A stretch of 64,000 bases of DNA from Eulemur rufifrons (lineage: Eukaryota; Chordata; Mammalia; Primates; Lemuridae): assembly GCF_041146395.1 (NCBI RefSeq), contig NC_091009.1:2752501-2816500 (forward strand). Reading direction: 5' to 3'. The stretch's first letter is position 1, and every line of letters starts with the position of its first letter. Made by a program: the position numbers and the translations under genes. The notes below the pieces were generated by a model. It saw only the letters and a program-made list of their open reading frames with translations. It was not told the origin of the DNA and did no database searches. This document shows, one piece after another, positions 21,189-35,900 of the stretch.

Positions 21189-24100
21189 TTGTGATAACGT
21201 TTGTTTGTGCCTCCTGAAACCCAAGAAGGCTGCGACGGACATAACTATGCTGAGGAGTAGCTGACTTGGTGTTGCCTATTTTTGTTAGTGGAGACTGACA
21301 AGAAGCCATTCTTCTAAGTATCATCCCACCACCATTTTTCCATTGCTTTAAAATGCAGGGAAATTTTGCAAGTTAGCATTATAAGTAGTAGCTGGAGGGT
21401 ACCGTTTTTTTTTGGTGTGTGGTCGATGTGGATGGGGGGGGTCAGGCCCTCTGTCAGTTCGCTGGTTAGTTTTTATTATCCCCAGAGAGGAGAAGTGGGC
21501 ATGTGTTTGGCAGGTGAAAAGGGCGGATTCTGTTTCAGAGAATTAACGATGATCCCCATGGTCATCCCGTTCCTTTAATAATCCTTTACTTCATCAGCTG
21601 GAAATCCACCATGCTTCCATATACTCCTCTTTGCGTGGGAACAGGTAACTGGCTTGTTCCAAGAAGTATGCCTCAGAGCTTTTCAATTAACCAGTAAGTT
21701 GAATATTATTTGCTGGTGTTCAGCGTTTCACCATAATTGTGATAACGTGTGTATGTGCCTACTGAAACCAAATATGGCTGCTACGGACATAACTGTGCTG
21801 AGGCGTAGCTGACTTGGTGTTGCCTATTTTTGTCAGTGGAGACTGCCAAGAAGCCATTCTTCTAAGTATCATCCCACCATCATTTCTCCATTGTTTAAAA
21901 ATGCAGGGAAATTTTGCAAATTGGCATTATAATTAGTAGCTTGAGGGTACTTTATTTTTTGGGGGGTCGCTAAGGATGGGTGTTCAGGCCCTCTGTCAGA
22001 TCGCTGGTTTGTTTTTATTATCCCCAGAGAAGAGTAGTGGGCATGTGTTTGGCAGGTGAAAAGTGCGGATTCTGTTTCAGAGAATTAAACAGGATCCTCC
22101 TGGTCATCTCATTCCTTTAAGAATCCTTTGCTTCATCAGCTGGGATTCCACCATGTTTCTATATACTCCTCTATGCGTGGGCACAGGTACCTGGCTTGTT
22201 CCAAGAAGTATGCTGGAGTGTTTTCAAATTAACCAGTACGTTGAAAATTATTTGCAGGTTTTCAGCGTTTCACCATAATTTTGATAACGTTTTATGTGCC
22301 TCCTGAAACCCAAGAAGGCTGCGACGGACCTAACTATGCTGAGGAGTAGCTGACTTGGTGTTGCCTATTTTTGTTAGTGGAGACAGACAAGAAGCCATTC
22401 TTCTAAGTATCATCCCACCACCATTTTTCTATTGTTTTAAAATGCAGGGAAATTTTGCAAGTTAGCATTATAATGAGTAGCTGGAGGGTACGGTTTTTTT
22501 GTTGTGTGTGGTCGATATGGATGGGGGGGTCAGGCCCTCTGTCAGTTCGCTGGTTAGTTTTTATTATCCCCAGAGAGGAGAAGTGGGCATGTGTTTGGCA
22601 GGTTAAAAGGGTGGATTCTGTTTCAGAGAATTAACGATGATCCCCATGGTCATCCCGTTCCTTTAATAATCCTTTACTTCATCAGCTGGAAATCCACCAT
22701 GGTTCTATATACTCCTCTTTGCGTGGGAACAGGTAACTGGCTTGTTCGAAGAAGTATGCCGCAGAGATTTTCAATTAACCACTACGTTGAAAATTATTTG
22801 CAGGTGTTCAGCGTTTCACCGTAATTGTCATAACGTTTGTTTGTGCCTCCTGAAACCCAAGAAGGCTGCGACGGACATAACTATGCTGAGGAGTAGCTGA
22901 CTTGGTGTTGCCTATTTTTGTTAGTGGAGACTGACAAGAAGCCATTCTTCTAAGTATCATCCTACCACCATTTTTCCATTGTTTTAAAATGCAGGGAAAT
23001 TTTGCAAGTTAGCATTAAAATTAGTAGCTGGAGGGTACGGTTTTTTTTCCTTGTGTGGTCGATGTGGATGGGGGGGGTCAGACCCTCTGTCAGTTCGCTG
23101 GTTAGTTTTTATTATCCCCAGAGAGGAGAAGTGGGCATGTTTTTGGCAGGTGAAAAGGGCGGATTCTGTTTCAGAGAATTAACGATGATCCCCATGGTCA
23201 TCCCGTTCCTTTAATAATCCTTTACTTCATCAGCTGGAAATCCACCATGGTTCTATATACTCCTCTTTGCGTGGGAACAGGTAACTGGCTTGTTCGAAGA
23301 AGTATGCCACAGAGATTTTCAATTAACCACTACGTTGAAAATTATTTGCAGGTGTTCAGCGTTTCACCGTAATTGTCATAACGTTTGTTTGTGTCTCCTG
23401 AAACCCAAGAAGGCTGCCACGAACATAACTATGCTGAGGCGTAGCTGACTTGGTTTTGCCTATTTTTGTTAGTGGAGACTGACAAGAATCCATTCTTCTA
23501 AGTATCATCTCACCATCATTTTTCCATTGTTTAAAAATGCAGGGAAATTTTGCAAGTTAGCATTATAATTAGTAGCTGGAGGCTACGGTGTTTTTTTTTT
23601 TTTTTCCTGTGGGGTCAGTGTGGATGTGTTGGTCAGGCCCTCCGTCAGTTCGCCGGTTTGTTTTTATTATCCCCAGAGAGGAGAAGTGGGTATTAGTATG
23701 GCAGGTGAAAACTGCGGATCTGTTTCAGAGAATTAAACAGGATCCGCATGGTAATCCCGTTCCTTTAAGAATCCTTTGCTTCATGAGCTGGGAATCCACC
23801 ATGGTTCTATATACTTCTCTATGCGTGGGCACAGGAAACTGGCTTGTTCCAAGAAGTATGCCTCAGAGCTTTTCAATTAACCAGTATGTTGAAAATCTTT
23901 TGCAGGTTCTCAGCGTTTCACCATAATTGTGATAACGTGTGTATGTGCCTACTGAAACCAAATATGGCTGCTACGGACATAACTATGCTGAGGCGTAGCT
24001 GACTTGGTGTTGCCTATTTTTGTCAGTGGAGACTGACAAGAAGCCATTCTTCTAAGTATCATCCGACCATCATTTCTCCATTGTTTAAAAATGCAGGGAA

Positions 24101-25230
24101 ATTTTGCAAATTGGCATTATAATTAGTAGCTGGAGGGTACTTTTTTTTTTGTGGGGTCGGTCAGGATGGGTGTTCAGGACCTCTGTCAGATCGCTGGTTT
24201 GTTTTTATTATCCCCAGAGAAGAGTAGTGGGCATGTGTTTGGCAGGTGAAAAGTGTGGATTCTGTTTCAGAGAATTAAACAGGATCCTCCTGGTCATCTC
24301 ATTCCTTTAAGAATCCTTTGCTTCATCAGCTGGGATTCCACCATGTTTCTATATACTCCTCTATGCGTGGGCACAGGTACCTGGCTTGTTCCAAGAAGTA
24401 TGCTGGAGAGTTTTCAAATTAACCAGTACGTTGAAAATTATTTGCAGGTTTTCAGCGTTTCACCATAATTTTGGTAAGGTTTGTATGTGCCTCCTGAAAC
24501 CCAAGAAGGCTGCGACGAACATAACTATGCTGAGGAGTAGGTGACTTGGTGTTGCCTATTTTTGTTAGTGGAGACAGACAAGAAGCCATTCTTCTAAGTA
24601 TCATCCCCCACCATTTTTCCATTGTTTTAAAATGCAGGGAAATTTTGCAAGTTAGCATTATAATTAGTAGCTGGAGGGTACGGTTTTTTTTTTGTGTGTG
24701 GTCGATGTGGATGGGGGGGTCAGGCCCTCTGTCAGTTCGCTGGTTAGTTTTTATTATCCCCAGAGAGGAGAAGTGGGCATGTGTTTGGCAGGTGAAAAGG
24801 GCGGATTCTGTTTCAGAGAATTAATGATGATCCCCATGGTCATCCCGTTCCTTTAATAATCCTTTACTTCATCAGCTGGAAATCCACCATGGTTCTATAT
24901 ACTCCTCTTTGCATGGGAACAGGTAACTGGCTTGTTCCAAGAAGTATGCCGCAGAGCTTTTCAATTAACCACTACGTTGAAAATTATTTGCAGGTGTTCA
25001 GCGTTTCACCATAATTGTGATAACGTTTGTTTGTGCCTCCTGAAACCCAAGAAGGCTGTGACGGACATAACTATGCTGAGGAGTAGCTGACTTGGTGTTG
25101 CCTATTTTTGTTAGTGGAGACTGACAAGAAGCCATTCTTCTAAGTATCATCCCACCACAATTTTTCCATTATTTTAAAATGCAGGGAAATTTTGCAAGTT
25201 ACCATTATAATTAGTAGCTGGAGGGTACGG

Positions 25231-25252
25231 TTTTTTTTTGTGTGTGTGTGTG
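25231..25252 (+). repeat. T/GT microsatellite inside a monomer (representative)
   Basis: A T run followed by GT dinucleotides after 'ggagggtacgg'. Every core monomer has such a tract here. Length varies between otherwise identical HOR copies: this copy has one more GT than the matching sites near 31.25 and 37.26 kb, which explains part of the 6,016 versus 6,013 bp difference. Confidence 0.85.
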
Positions 25253-26890
25253 GTCGATGTGGATGGGGGCGTCAGGCCCTCTGTCAGTTCGCTGGTTAGT
25301 TTTTATTATCCCCAGAGAGGAGAAGTGGGCATGTGTTTGGCAGGAGAAAAGGGCGGATTCTGTTTCAGAGAATTAACAATGATCCCAATGGTCATCCCGT
25401 TCCTTTAATAATCCTTTACTTCATCAGCTGGAAATCCACCATGGTTCTATATACTCCTCTTTGCGTGGGAACAGGTAACTGGTTTGTTCCAAGAAGTATG
25501 CCGCAGAGCTTTTCAATTAACCACTACATTGAAAATTATTTGCAGGTGTTCAGCGTTTCACCATAATTGTGATATCGTTTGTTTGTGCCTCCTGAAACCC
25601 AAGAAGGCTGCGACGGACATAACTATGCTGAGGTGTAGCTGACTTGGTGTTCCCTATTTTTGTTAGTGGAGACTGACAAGAAGCCATTCTTCTAAGTATC
25701 ATCTCACCATCATTTTTCCATTGTTTAAAAATGCAGGAAAATTTGCAAGTTAGCATTATAATTAGTAGCTGGAGGCTACGGTGTTTTTTTTTTTTTTCCT
25801 GTGGGGTCGGTGTGGATGTGTTGGTCAGGCCCTCTGTCAGTTCGCTGGTTTGTTTTTATTATCCCCAGAGAGGAGAAGTGGGTATTAGTATGGCAGGTGA
25901 AAACTGCGGATCTGTTTCAGAGAATTAAACAGGATCCGCATGGTAATCCCGTTCCTTTAAGAATCCTTTGCTTCATGAGCTGGGAATCCACCATGGTTCT
26001 ATATACTTTTCTATGCGTGGGCACAGGAAACTGGCTTGTTCCAAGAAGTATGCCTCAGAGGTTTTCAATTAAGCAGTATGTTGAAAATCCTTTGCAGGTT
26101 TTCAGCGTTTCACCATAATTGTGATAACGTGTGTATGTGCCTACTGAAACCAAATATGGCTGCTACGGACATAACTATGCCGAGGCGTAGCTGACTTGGT
26201 GTTGCCTATTTTTGTCAGTGGAGACTGACAAGAAGCCATTCTTCTAAGTATCATCCCACCATCATTTCTCCATTGTTTAAAAATGCAGGGAAATTTTGAA
26301 AATTGGCATTATAATTAGTAGCTGGAGGGTACTTTTTTTTTGTGGGGTCGGTCAGGATGGGTGATCAGGCCCTCTGTCAGATCGCTGGTTTGTTTTTATT
26401 ATCCCCAGAGAAGAGTAGTGGGCATGTGTTTGGCAGGTGAAAAGTGCGGATTCTGTTTCAGAGAATTAAACAGGATCCTCCTGGTCATCTCATTCTTTAA
26501 GAATACTTTGCTTCATCAGCTGGGATTCCACCATGTTTCTATATACTCCTCTATGCGTGGGCACAGGTACCTGGCTTGTTCCAAGAAGTATGCTGGAGAG
26601 TTTTCAAATTAACCAGTACGTTGAAAATTATTTGCAGGTTTTCAGCGTTTCACCATAATTTTGATAACGTTTGTATGTGCCTCCTGAAACCCAAGAAGGC
26701 TGTGACGGACATAACTATGCTGAGGAGTAGCTGACTTGGTGTTGCCTATTTTTGTTAGTGGAGACAGACAAGAAGCCATTCTTCTAAGTATCATCCCCCA
26801 CCATTTTTCCATTGTTTTAAAATGCAGGGAAATTTTGAAAGTTAGCATTATAATTAGTAGCTGGAGGGTACGGTTTTTTTTTTGTGTGTG

Positions 26891-29800
26891 GTCGATGTGG
26901 ATGGGGGGGTCAGGCCCTCTGTCAGTTCGCTGGTTAGTTTTTATTATCCCCAGAGAGGAGAAGTGGGCATGTGTTTGGCAGGTGAAAAGGGCGGATTCTG
27001 TTTCAGAGAATTAACGATGATCCCCATGGTCATCCCGTTCCTTTAATAATCCTTTACTTCATCAGCTGGATATCCACCATGGTTCTATATACTCCTCTTT
27101 GCGTGGAAACAGGTAACTGGCTTGTTCCAAGAAGTATGCCGCAGAGCTTTTCAATTAACCACTACGTTGAAAATTATTTGCAGGTGTTCAACGTTTCACC
27201 ATAATTGTGATAACGTTTGTTTGTGCCTCCTGAAACCCAAGAAGGCTGCGACGGACATAACTATGCTGAGGAGTAGCTGACTTGGTGTTGCCTATTTTTG
27301 TTAGTGGAGACTGACAAGAAGCCATTCTTCTAAGTATCATCCCACCACCATTTTTCCATTGCTTTAAAATGCAGGGAAATTTTGCAAGTTAGCATTATAA
27401 GTAGTAGCTGGAGGGTACCGTTTTTTTTTGGTGTGTGGTCGATGTGGATGGGGGGGGTCAGGCCCTCTGTCAGTTCGCTGGTTAGTTTTTATTATCCCCA
27501 GAGAGGAGAAGTGGGCATGTGTTTGGCAGGTGAAAAGGGCGGATTCTGTTTCAGAGAATTAACGATGATCCCCATGGTCATCCCGTTCCTTTAATAATCC
27601 TTTACTTCATCAGCTGGAAATCCACCATGCTTCCATATACTCCTCTTTGCGTGGGAACAGGTAACTGGCTTGTTCCAAGAAGTATGCCTCAGAGCTTTTC
27701 AATTAACCAGTAAGTTGAATATTATTTGCTGGTGTTCAGCGTTTCACCATAATTGTGATAACGTGTGTATGTGCCTACTGAAACCAAATATGGCTGCTAC
27801 GGACATAACTGTGCTGAGGCGTAGCTGACTTGGTGTTGCCTATTTTTGTCAGTGGAGACTGCCAAGAAGCCATTCTTCTAAGTATCATCCCACCATCATT
27901 TCTCCATTGTTTAAAAATGCAGGGAAATTTTGCAAATTGGCATTATAATTAGTAGCTTGAGGGTACTTTATTTTTTGGGGGGTCGCTAAGGATGGGTGTT
28001 CAGGCCCTCTGTCAGATCGCTGGTTTGTTTTTATTATCCCCAGAGAAGAGTAGTGGGCATGTGTTTGGCAGGTGAAAAGTGCGGATTCTGTTTCAGAGAA
28101 TTAAACAGGATCCTCCTGGTCATCTCATTCCTTTAAGAATCCTTTGCTTCATCAGCTGGGATTCCACCATGTTTCTATATACTCCTCTATGCGTGGGCAC
28201 AGGTACCTGGCTTGTTCCAAGAAGTATGCTGGAGTGTTTTCAAATTAACCAGTACGTTGAAAATTATTTGCAGGTTTTCAGCGTTTCACCATAATTTTGA
28301 TAACGTTTTATGTGCCTCCTGAAACCCAAGAAGGCTGCGACGGACCTAACTATGCTGAGGAGTAGCTGACTTGGTGTTGCCTATTTTTGTTAGTGGAGAC
28401 AGACAAGAAGCCATTCTTCTAAGTATCATCCCACCACCATTTTTCTATTGTTTTAAAATGCAGGGAAATTTTGCAAGTTAGCATTATAATGAGTAGCTGG
28501 AGGGTACGGTTTTTTTGTTGTGTGTGGTCGATATGGATGGGGGGGTCAGGCCCTCTGTCAGTTCGCTGGTTAGTTTTTATTATCCCCAGAGAGGAGAAGT
28601 GGGCATGTGTTTGGCAGGTTAAAAGGGTGGATTCTGTTTCAGAGAATTAACGATGATCCCCATGGTCATCCCGTTCCTTTAATAATCCTTTACTTCATCA
28701 GCTGGAAATCCACCATGGTTCTATATACTCCTCTTTGCGTGGGAACAGGTAACTGGCTTGTTCGAAGAAGTATGCCGCAGAGATTTTCAATTAACCACTA
28801 CGTTGAAAATTATTTGCAGGTGTTCAGCGTTTCACCGTAATTGTCATAACGTTTGTTTGTGCCTCCTGAAACCCAAGAAGGCTGCGACGGACATAACTAT
28901 GCTGAGGAGTAGCTGACTTGGTGTTGCCTATTTTTGTTAGTGGAGACTGACAAGAAGCCATTCTTCTAAGTATCATCCTACCACCATTTTTCCATTGTTT
29001 TAAAATGCAGGGAAATTTTGCAAGTTAGCATTAAAATTAGTAGCTGGAGGGTACGGTTTTTTTTCCTTGTGTGGTCGATGTGGATGGGGGGGGTCAGACC
29101 CTCTGTCAGTTCGCTGGTTAGTTTTTATTATCCCCAGAGAGGAGAAGTGGGCATGTTTTTGGCAGGTGAAAAGGGCGGATTCTGTTTCAGAGAATTAACG
29201 ATGATCCCCATGGTCATCCCGTTCCTTTAATAATCCTTTACTTCATCAGCTGGAAATCCACCATGGTTCTATATACTCCTCTTTGCGTGGGAACAGGTAA
29301 CTGGCTTGTTCGAAGAAGTATGCCACAGAGATTTTCAATTAACCACTACGTTGAAAATTATTTGCAGGTGTTCAGCGTTTCACCGTAATTGTCATAACGT
29401 TTGTTTGTGTCTCCTGAAACCCAAGAAGGCTGCCACGAACATAACTATGCTGAGGCGTAGCTGACTTGGTTTTGCCTATTTTTGTTAGTGGAGACTGACA
29501 AGAATCCATTCTTCTAAGTATCATCTCACCATCATTTTTCCATTGTTTAAAAATGCAGGGAAATTTTGCAAGTTAGCATTATAATTAGTAGCTGGAGGCT
29601 ACGGTGTTTTTTTTTTTTTTTCCTGTGGGGTCAGTGTGGATGTGTTGGTCAGGCCCTCCGTCAGTTCGCCGGTTTGTTTTTATTATCCCCAGAGAGGAGA
29701 AGTGGGTATTAGTATGGCAGGTGAAAACTGCGGATCTGTTTCAGAGAATTAAACAGGATCCGCATTGTAATCCCGTTCCTTTAAGAATCCTTTGCTTCAT

Positions 29801-32800
29801 GAGCTGGGAATCCACCATGGTTCTATATACTTCTCTATGCGTGGGCACAGGAAACTGGCTTGTTCCAAAAGTATGCCTCAGAGCTTTTCAATTAACCAGT
29901 ATGTTGAAAATCTTTTGCAGGTTCTCAGCGTTTCACCATAATTGTGATAACGTGTGTATGTGCCTACTGAAACCAAATATGGCTGCTACGGACATAACTA
30001 TGCTGAGGCGTAGCTGACTTGGTGTTGCCTATTTTTGTCAGTGGAGACTGACAAGAAGCCATTCTTCTAAGTATCATCCGACCATCATTTCTCCATTGTT
30101 TAAAAATGCAGGGAAATTTTGCAAATTGGCATTATAATTAGTAGCTGGAGGGTACTTTTTTTTTTGTGGGGTCGGTCAGGATGGGTGTTCAGGACCTCTG
30201 TCAGATCGCTGGTTTGTTTTTATTATCCCCAGAGAAGAGTAGTGGGCATGTGTTTGGCAGGTGAAAAGTGTGGATTCTGTTTCAGAGAATTAAACAGGAT
30301 CCTCCTGGTCATCTCATTCCTTTAAGAATCCTTTGCTTCATCAGCTGGGATTCCACCATGTTTCTATATACTCCTCTATGCGTGGGCACAGGTACCTGGC
30401 TTGTTCCAAGAAGTATGCTGGAGAGTTTTCAAATTAACCAGTACGTTGAAAATTATTTGCAGGTTTTCAGCGTTTCACCATAATTTTGGTAAGGTTTGTA
30501 TGTGCCTCCTGAAACCCAAGAAGGCTGCGACGAACATAACTATGCTGAGGAGTAGGTGACTTGGTGTTGCCTATTTTTGTTAGTGGAGACAGACAAGAAG
30601 CCATTCTTCTAAGTATCATCCCCCACCATTTTTCCATTGTTTTAAAATGCAGGGAAATTTTGCAAGTTAGCATTATAATTAGTAGCTGGAGGGTACGGTT
30701 TTTTTTTTGTGTGTGGTCGATGTGGATGGGGGGGTCAGGCCCTCTGTCAGTTCGCTGGTTAGTTTTTATTATCCCCAGAGAGGAGAAGTGGGCATGTGTT
30801 TGGCAGGTGAAAAGGGCGGATTCTGTTTCAGAGAATTAATGATGATCCCCATGGTCATCCCGTTCCTTTAATAATCCTTTACTTCATCAGCTGGAAATCC
30901 ACCATGGTTCTATATACTCCTCTTTGCATGGGAACAGGTAACTGGCTTGTTCCAAGAAGTATGCCGCAGAGCTTTTCAATTAACCACTACGTTGAAAATT
31001 ATTTGCAGGTGTTCAGCGTTTCACCATAATTGTGATAACGTTTGTTTGTGCCTCCTGAAACCCAAGAAGGCTGTGACGGACATAACTATGCTGAGGAGTA
31101 GCTGACTTGGTGTTGCCTATTTTTGTTAGTGGAGACTGACAAGAAGCCATTCTTCTAAGTATCATCCCACCACAATTTTTCCATTATTTTAAAATGCAGG
31201 GAAATTTTGCAAGTTACCATTATAATTAGTAGCTGGAGGGTACGGTTTTTTTTTGTGTGTGTGTGGTCGATGTGGATGGGGGCGTCAGGCCCTCTGTCAG
31301 TTCGCTGGTTAGTTTTTATTATCCCCAGAGAGGAGAAGTGGGCATGTGTTTGGCAGGAGAAAAGGGCGGATTCTGTTTCAGAGAATTAACAATGATCCCA
31401 ATGGTCATCCCGTTCCTTTAATAATCCTTTACTTCATCAGCTGGAAATCCACCATGGTTCTATATACTCCTCTTTGCGTGGGAACAGGTAACTGGTTTGT
31501 TCCAAGAAGTATGCCGCAGAGCTTTTCAATTAACCACTACATTGAAAATTATTTGCAGGTGTTCAGCGTTTCACCATAATTGTGATATCGTTTGTTTGTG
31601 CCTCCTGAAACCCAAGAAGGCTGCGACGGACATAACTATGCTGAGGTGTAGCTGACTTGGTGTTCCCTATTTTTGTTAGTGGAGACTGACAAGAAGCCAT
31701 TCTTCTAAGTATCATCTCACCATCATTTTTCCATTGTTTAAAAATGCAGGAAAATTTGCAAGTTAGCATTATAATTAGTAGCTGGAGGCTACGGTGTTTT
31801 TTTTTTTTTTCCTGTGGGGTCGGTGTGGATGTGTTGGTCAGGCCCTCTGTCAGTTCGCTGGTTTGTTTTTATTATCCCCAGAGAGGAGAAGTGGGTATTA
31901 GTATGGCAGGTGAAAACTGCGGATCTGTTTCAGAGAATTAAACAGGATCCGCATGGTAATCCCGTTCCTTTAAGAATCCTTTGCTTCATGAGCTGGGAAT
32001 CCACCATGGTTCTATATACTTTTCTATGCGTGGGCACAGGAAACTGGCTTGTTCCAAGAAGTATGCCTCAGAGGTTTTCAATTAAGCAGTATGTTGAAAA
32101 TCCTTTGCAGGTTTTCAGCGTTTCACCATAATTGTGATAACGTGTGTATGTGCCTACTGAAACCAAATATGGCTGCTACGGACATAACTATGCCGAGGCG
32201 TAGCTGACTTGGTGTTGCCTATTTTTGTCAGTGGAGACTGACAAGAAGCCATTCTTCTAAGTATCATCCCACCATCATTTCTCCATTGTTTAAAAATGCA
32301 GGGAAATTTTGAAAATTGGCATTATAATTAGTAGCTGGAGGGTACTTTTTTTTTGTGGGGTCGGTCAGGATGGGTGATCAGGCCCTCTGTCAGATCGCTG
32401 GTTTGTTTTTATTATCCCCAGAGAAGAGTAGTGGGCATGTGTTTGGCAGGTGAAAAGTGCGGATTCTGTTTCAGAGAATTAAACAGGATCCTCCTGGTCA
32501 TCTCATTCTTTAAGAATACTTTGCTTCATCAGCTGGGATTCCACCATGTTTCTATATACTCCTCTATGCGTGGGCACAGGTACCTGGCTTGTTCCAAGAA
32601 GTATGCTGGAGAGTTTTCAAATTAACCAGTACGTTGAAAATTATTTGCAGGTTTTCAGCGTTTCACCATAATTTTGATAACGTTTGTATGTGCCTCCTGA
32701 AACCCAAGAAGGCTGTGACGGACATAACTATGCTGAGGAGTAGCTGACTTGGTGTTGCCTATTTTTGTTAGTGGAGACAGACAAGAAGCCATTCTTCTAA

Positions 32801-32903
32801 GTATCATCCCCCACCATTTTTCCATTGTTTTAAAATGCAGGGAAATTTTGCAAGTTAGCATTATAATTAGTAGCTGGAGGGTACGGTTTTTTTTTTGTGT
32901 GTG
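26891..32903 (+). repeat. 11-monomer higher-order repeat, copy 2
   Basis: A unit of 6,013 bp with the same class order as copy 1 (aac-aabc-aabc) and nearly the same sequence. It has the 1-bp deletion 'ccaaaagtatg' near 29.87 kb, shared with copy 3 but not with copy 1. It has a private variant 'cgcattgtaatcc' at about 29.76 kb. Near 32.85 kb it reads 'ttgcaagttagc' where copies 1 and 3 read 'ttgaaagttagc'. Confidence 0.94.
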
Positions 32904-35900
32904 GTCGATGTGGATGGGGGGGTCAGGCCCTCTGTCAGTTCGCTGGTTAGTTTTTATTATCCCCAGAGAGGAGAAGTGGGCATGTGTTTGGCAGGTGAAA
33001 AGGGCGGATTCTGTTTCAGAGAATTAACGATGATCCCCATGGTCATCCCGTTCCTTTAATAATCCTTTACTTCATCAGCTGGATATCCACCATGGTTCTA
33101 TATACTCCTCTTTGCGTGGAAACAGGTAACTGGCTTGTTCCAAGAAGTATGCCGCAGAGCTTTTCAATTAACCACTACGTTGAAAATTATTTGCAGGTGT
33201 TCAACGTTTCACCATAATTGTGATAACGTTTGTTTGTGCCTCCTGAAACCCAAGAAGGCTGCGACGGACATAACTATGCTGAGGAGTAGCTGACTTGGTG
33301 TTGCCTATTTTTGTTAGTGGAGACTGACAAGAAGCCATTCTTCTAAGTATCATCCCACCACCATTTTTCCATTGCTTTAAAATGCAGGGAAATTTTGCAA
33401 GTTAGCATTATAAGTAGTAGCTGGAGGGTACCGTTTTTTTTTGGTGTGTGGTCGATGTGGATGGGGGGGGTCAGGCCCTCTGTCAGTTCGCTGGTTAGTT
33501 TTTATTATCCCCAGAGAGGAGAAGTGGGCATGTGTTTGGCAGGTGAAAAGGGCGGATTCTGTTTCAGAGAATTAACGATGATCCCCATGGTCATCCCGTT
33601 CCTTTAATAATCCTTTACTTCATCAGCTGGAAATCCACCATGCTTCCATATACTCCTCTTTGCGTGGGAACAGGTAACTGGCTTGTTCCAAGAAGTATGC
33701 CTCAGAGCTTTTCAATTAACCAGTAAGTTGAATATTATTTGCTGGTGTTCAGCGTTTCACCATAATTGTGATAACGTGTGTATGTGCCTACTGAAACCAA
33801 ATATGGCTGCTACGGACATAACTGTGCTGAGGCGTAGCTGACTTGGTGTTGCCTATTTTTGTCAGTGGAGACTGCCAAGAAGCCATTCTTCTAAGTATCA
33901 TCCCACCATCATTTCTCCATTGTTTAAAAATGCAGGGAAATTTTGCAAATTGGCATTATAATTAGTAGCTTGAGGGTACTTTATTTTTTGGGGGGTCGCT
34001 AAGGATGGGTGTTCAGGCCCTCTGTCAGATCGCTGGTTTGTTTTTATTATCCCCAGAGAAGAGTAGTGGGCATGTGTTTGGCAGGTGAAAAGTGCGGATT
34101 CTGTTTCAGAGAATTAAACAGGATCCTCCTGGTCATCTCATTCCTTTAAGAATCCTTTGCTTCATCAGCTGGGATTCCACCATGTTTCTATATACTCCTC
34201 TATGCGTGGGCACAGGTACCTGGCTTGTTCCAAGAAGTATGCTGGAGTGTTTTCAAATTAACCAGTACGTTGAAAATTATTTGCAGGTTTTCAGCGTTTC
34301 ACCATAATTTTGATAACGTTTTATGTGCCTCCTGAAACCCAAGAAGGCTGCGACGGACCTAACTATGCTGAGGAGTAGCTGACTTGGTGTTGCCTATTTT
34401 TGTTAGTGGAGACAGACAAGAAGCCATTCTTCTAAGTATCATCCCACCACCATTTTTCTATTGTTTTAAAATGCAGGGAAATTTTGCAAGTTAGCATTAT
34501 AATGAGTAGCTGGAGGGTACGGTTTTTTTGTTGTGTGTGGTCGATATGGATGGGGGGGTCAGGCCCTCTGTCAGTTCGCTGGTTAGTTTTTATTATCCCC
34601 AGAGAGGAGAAGTGGGCATGTGTTTGGCAGGTTAAAAGGGTGGATTCTGTTTCAGAGAATTAACGATGATCCCCATGGTCATCCCGTTCCTTTAATAATC
34701 CTTTACTTCATCAGCTGGAAATCCACCATGGTTCTATATACTCCTCTTTGCGTGGGAACAGGTAACTGGCTTGTTCGAAGAAGTATGCCGCAGAGATTTT
34801 CAATTAACCACTACGTTGAAAATTATTTGCAGGTGTTCAGCGTTTCACCGTAATTGTCATAACGTTTGTTTGTGCCTCCTGAAACCCAAGAAGGCTGCGA
34901 CGGACATAACTATGCTGAGGAGTAGCTGACTTGGTGTTGCCTATTTTTGTTAGTGGAGACTGACAAGAAGCCATTCTTCTAAGTATCATCCTACCACCAT
35001 TTTTCCATTGTTTTAAAATGCAGGGAAATTTTGCAAGTTAGCATTAAAATTAGTAGCTGGAGGGTACGGTTTTTTTTCCTTGTGTGGTCGATGTGGATGG
35101 GGGGGGTCAGACCCTCTGTCAGTTCGCTGGTTAGTTTTTATTATCCCCAGAGAGGAGAAGTGGGCATGTTTTTGGCAGGTGAAAAGGGCGGATTCTGTTT
35201 CAGAGAATTAACGATGATCCCCATGGTCATCCCGTTCCTTTAATAATCCTTTACTTCATCAGCTGGAAATCCACCATGGTTCTATATACTCCTCTTTGCG
35301 TGGGAACAGGTAACTGGCTTGTTCGAAGAAGTATGCCACAGAGATTTTCAATTAACCACTACGTTGAAAATTATTTGCAGGTGTTCAGCGTTTCACCGTA
35401 ATTGTCATAACGTTTGTTTGTGTCTCCTGAAACCCAAGAAGGCTGCCACGAACATAACTATGCTGAGGCGTAGCTGACTTGGTTTTGCCTATTTTTGTTA
35501 GTGGAGACTGACAAGAATCCATTCTTCTAAGTATCATCTCACCATCATTTTTCCATTGTTTAAAAATGCAGGGAAATTTTGCAAGTTAGCATTATAATTA
35601 GTAGCTGGAGGCTACGGTGTTTTTTTTTTTTTTTCCTGTGGGGTCAGTGTGGATGTGTTGGTCAGGCCCTCCGTCAGTTCGCCGGTTTGTTTTTATTATC
35701 CCCAGAGAGGAGAAGTGGGTATTAGTATGGCAGGTGAAAACTGCGGATCTGTTTCAGAGAATTAAACAGGATCCGCATGGTAATCCCGTTCCTTTAAGAA
35801 TCCTTTGCTTCATGAGCTGGGAATCCACCATGGTTCTATATACTTCTCTATGCGTGGGCACAGGAAACTGGCTTGTTCCAAAAGTATGCCTCAGAGCTTT

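Larger units (their letters stand above)
20875..26890 (+). repeat. 11-monomer higher-order repeat, copy 1
   Basis: A unit of about 6,016 bp. T tracts that mark monomers lie near 20.88, 21.41, 21.95, 22.49, 23.04, 23.59, 24.14, 24.68, 25.23, 25.78 and 26.33 kb, in class order a a c, a a b c, a a b c. Diagnostic variants recur at a fixed offset in copy 2: 'tggatatccacc' with 'gtggaaacagg' at 21.05 kb (27.07 kb in copy 2), and 'ggtcgctaaggatgg' at 21.97 kb (27.98 kb). The left edge is near the T/GT tract at 20.87 kb; upstream sequence no longer matches. Unlike copies 2 and 3 it keeps 'ccaagaagtatg' at about 23.85 kb. No transposon insertion and no recognisable gene are present. Confidence 0.93.

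Noticed and set aside
29604..30017. A longer 137-codon frame in class b monomers (also near 35.6, 46.5, 48.8, 53.7 and 60.2 kb)
   Set aside because: It is long only because the 1-bp deletion 'ccaaaagtatg' joins two frames. It starts at GTG in the T tract, and there is no sign of selection.
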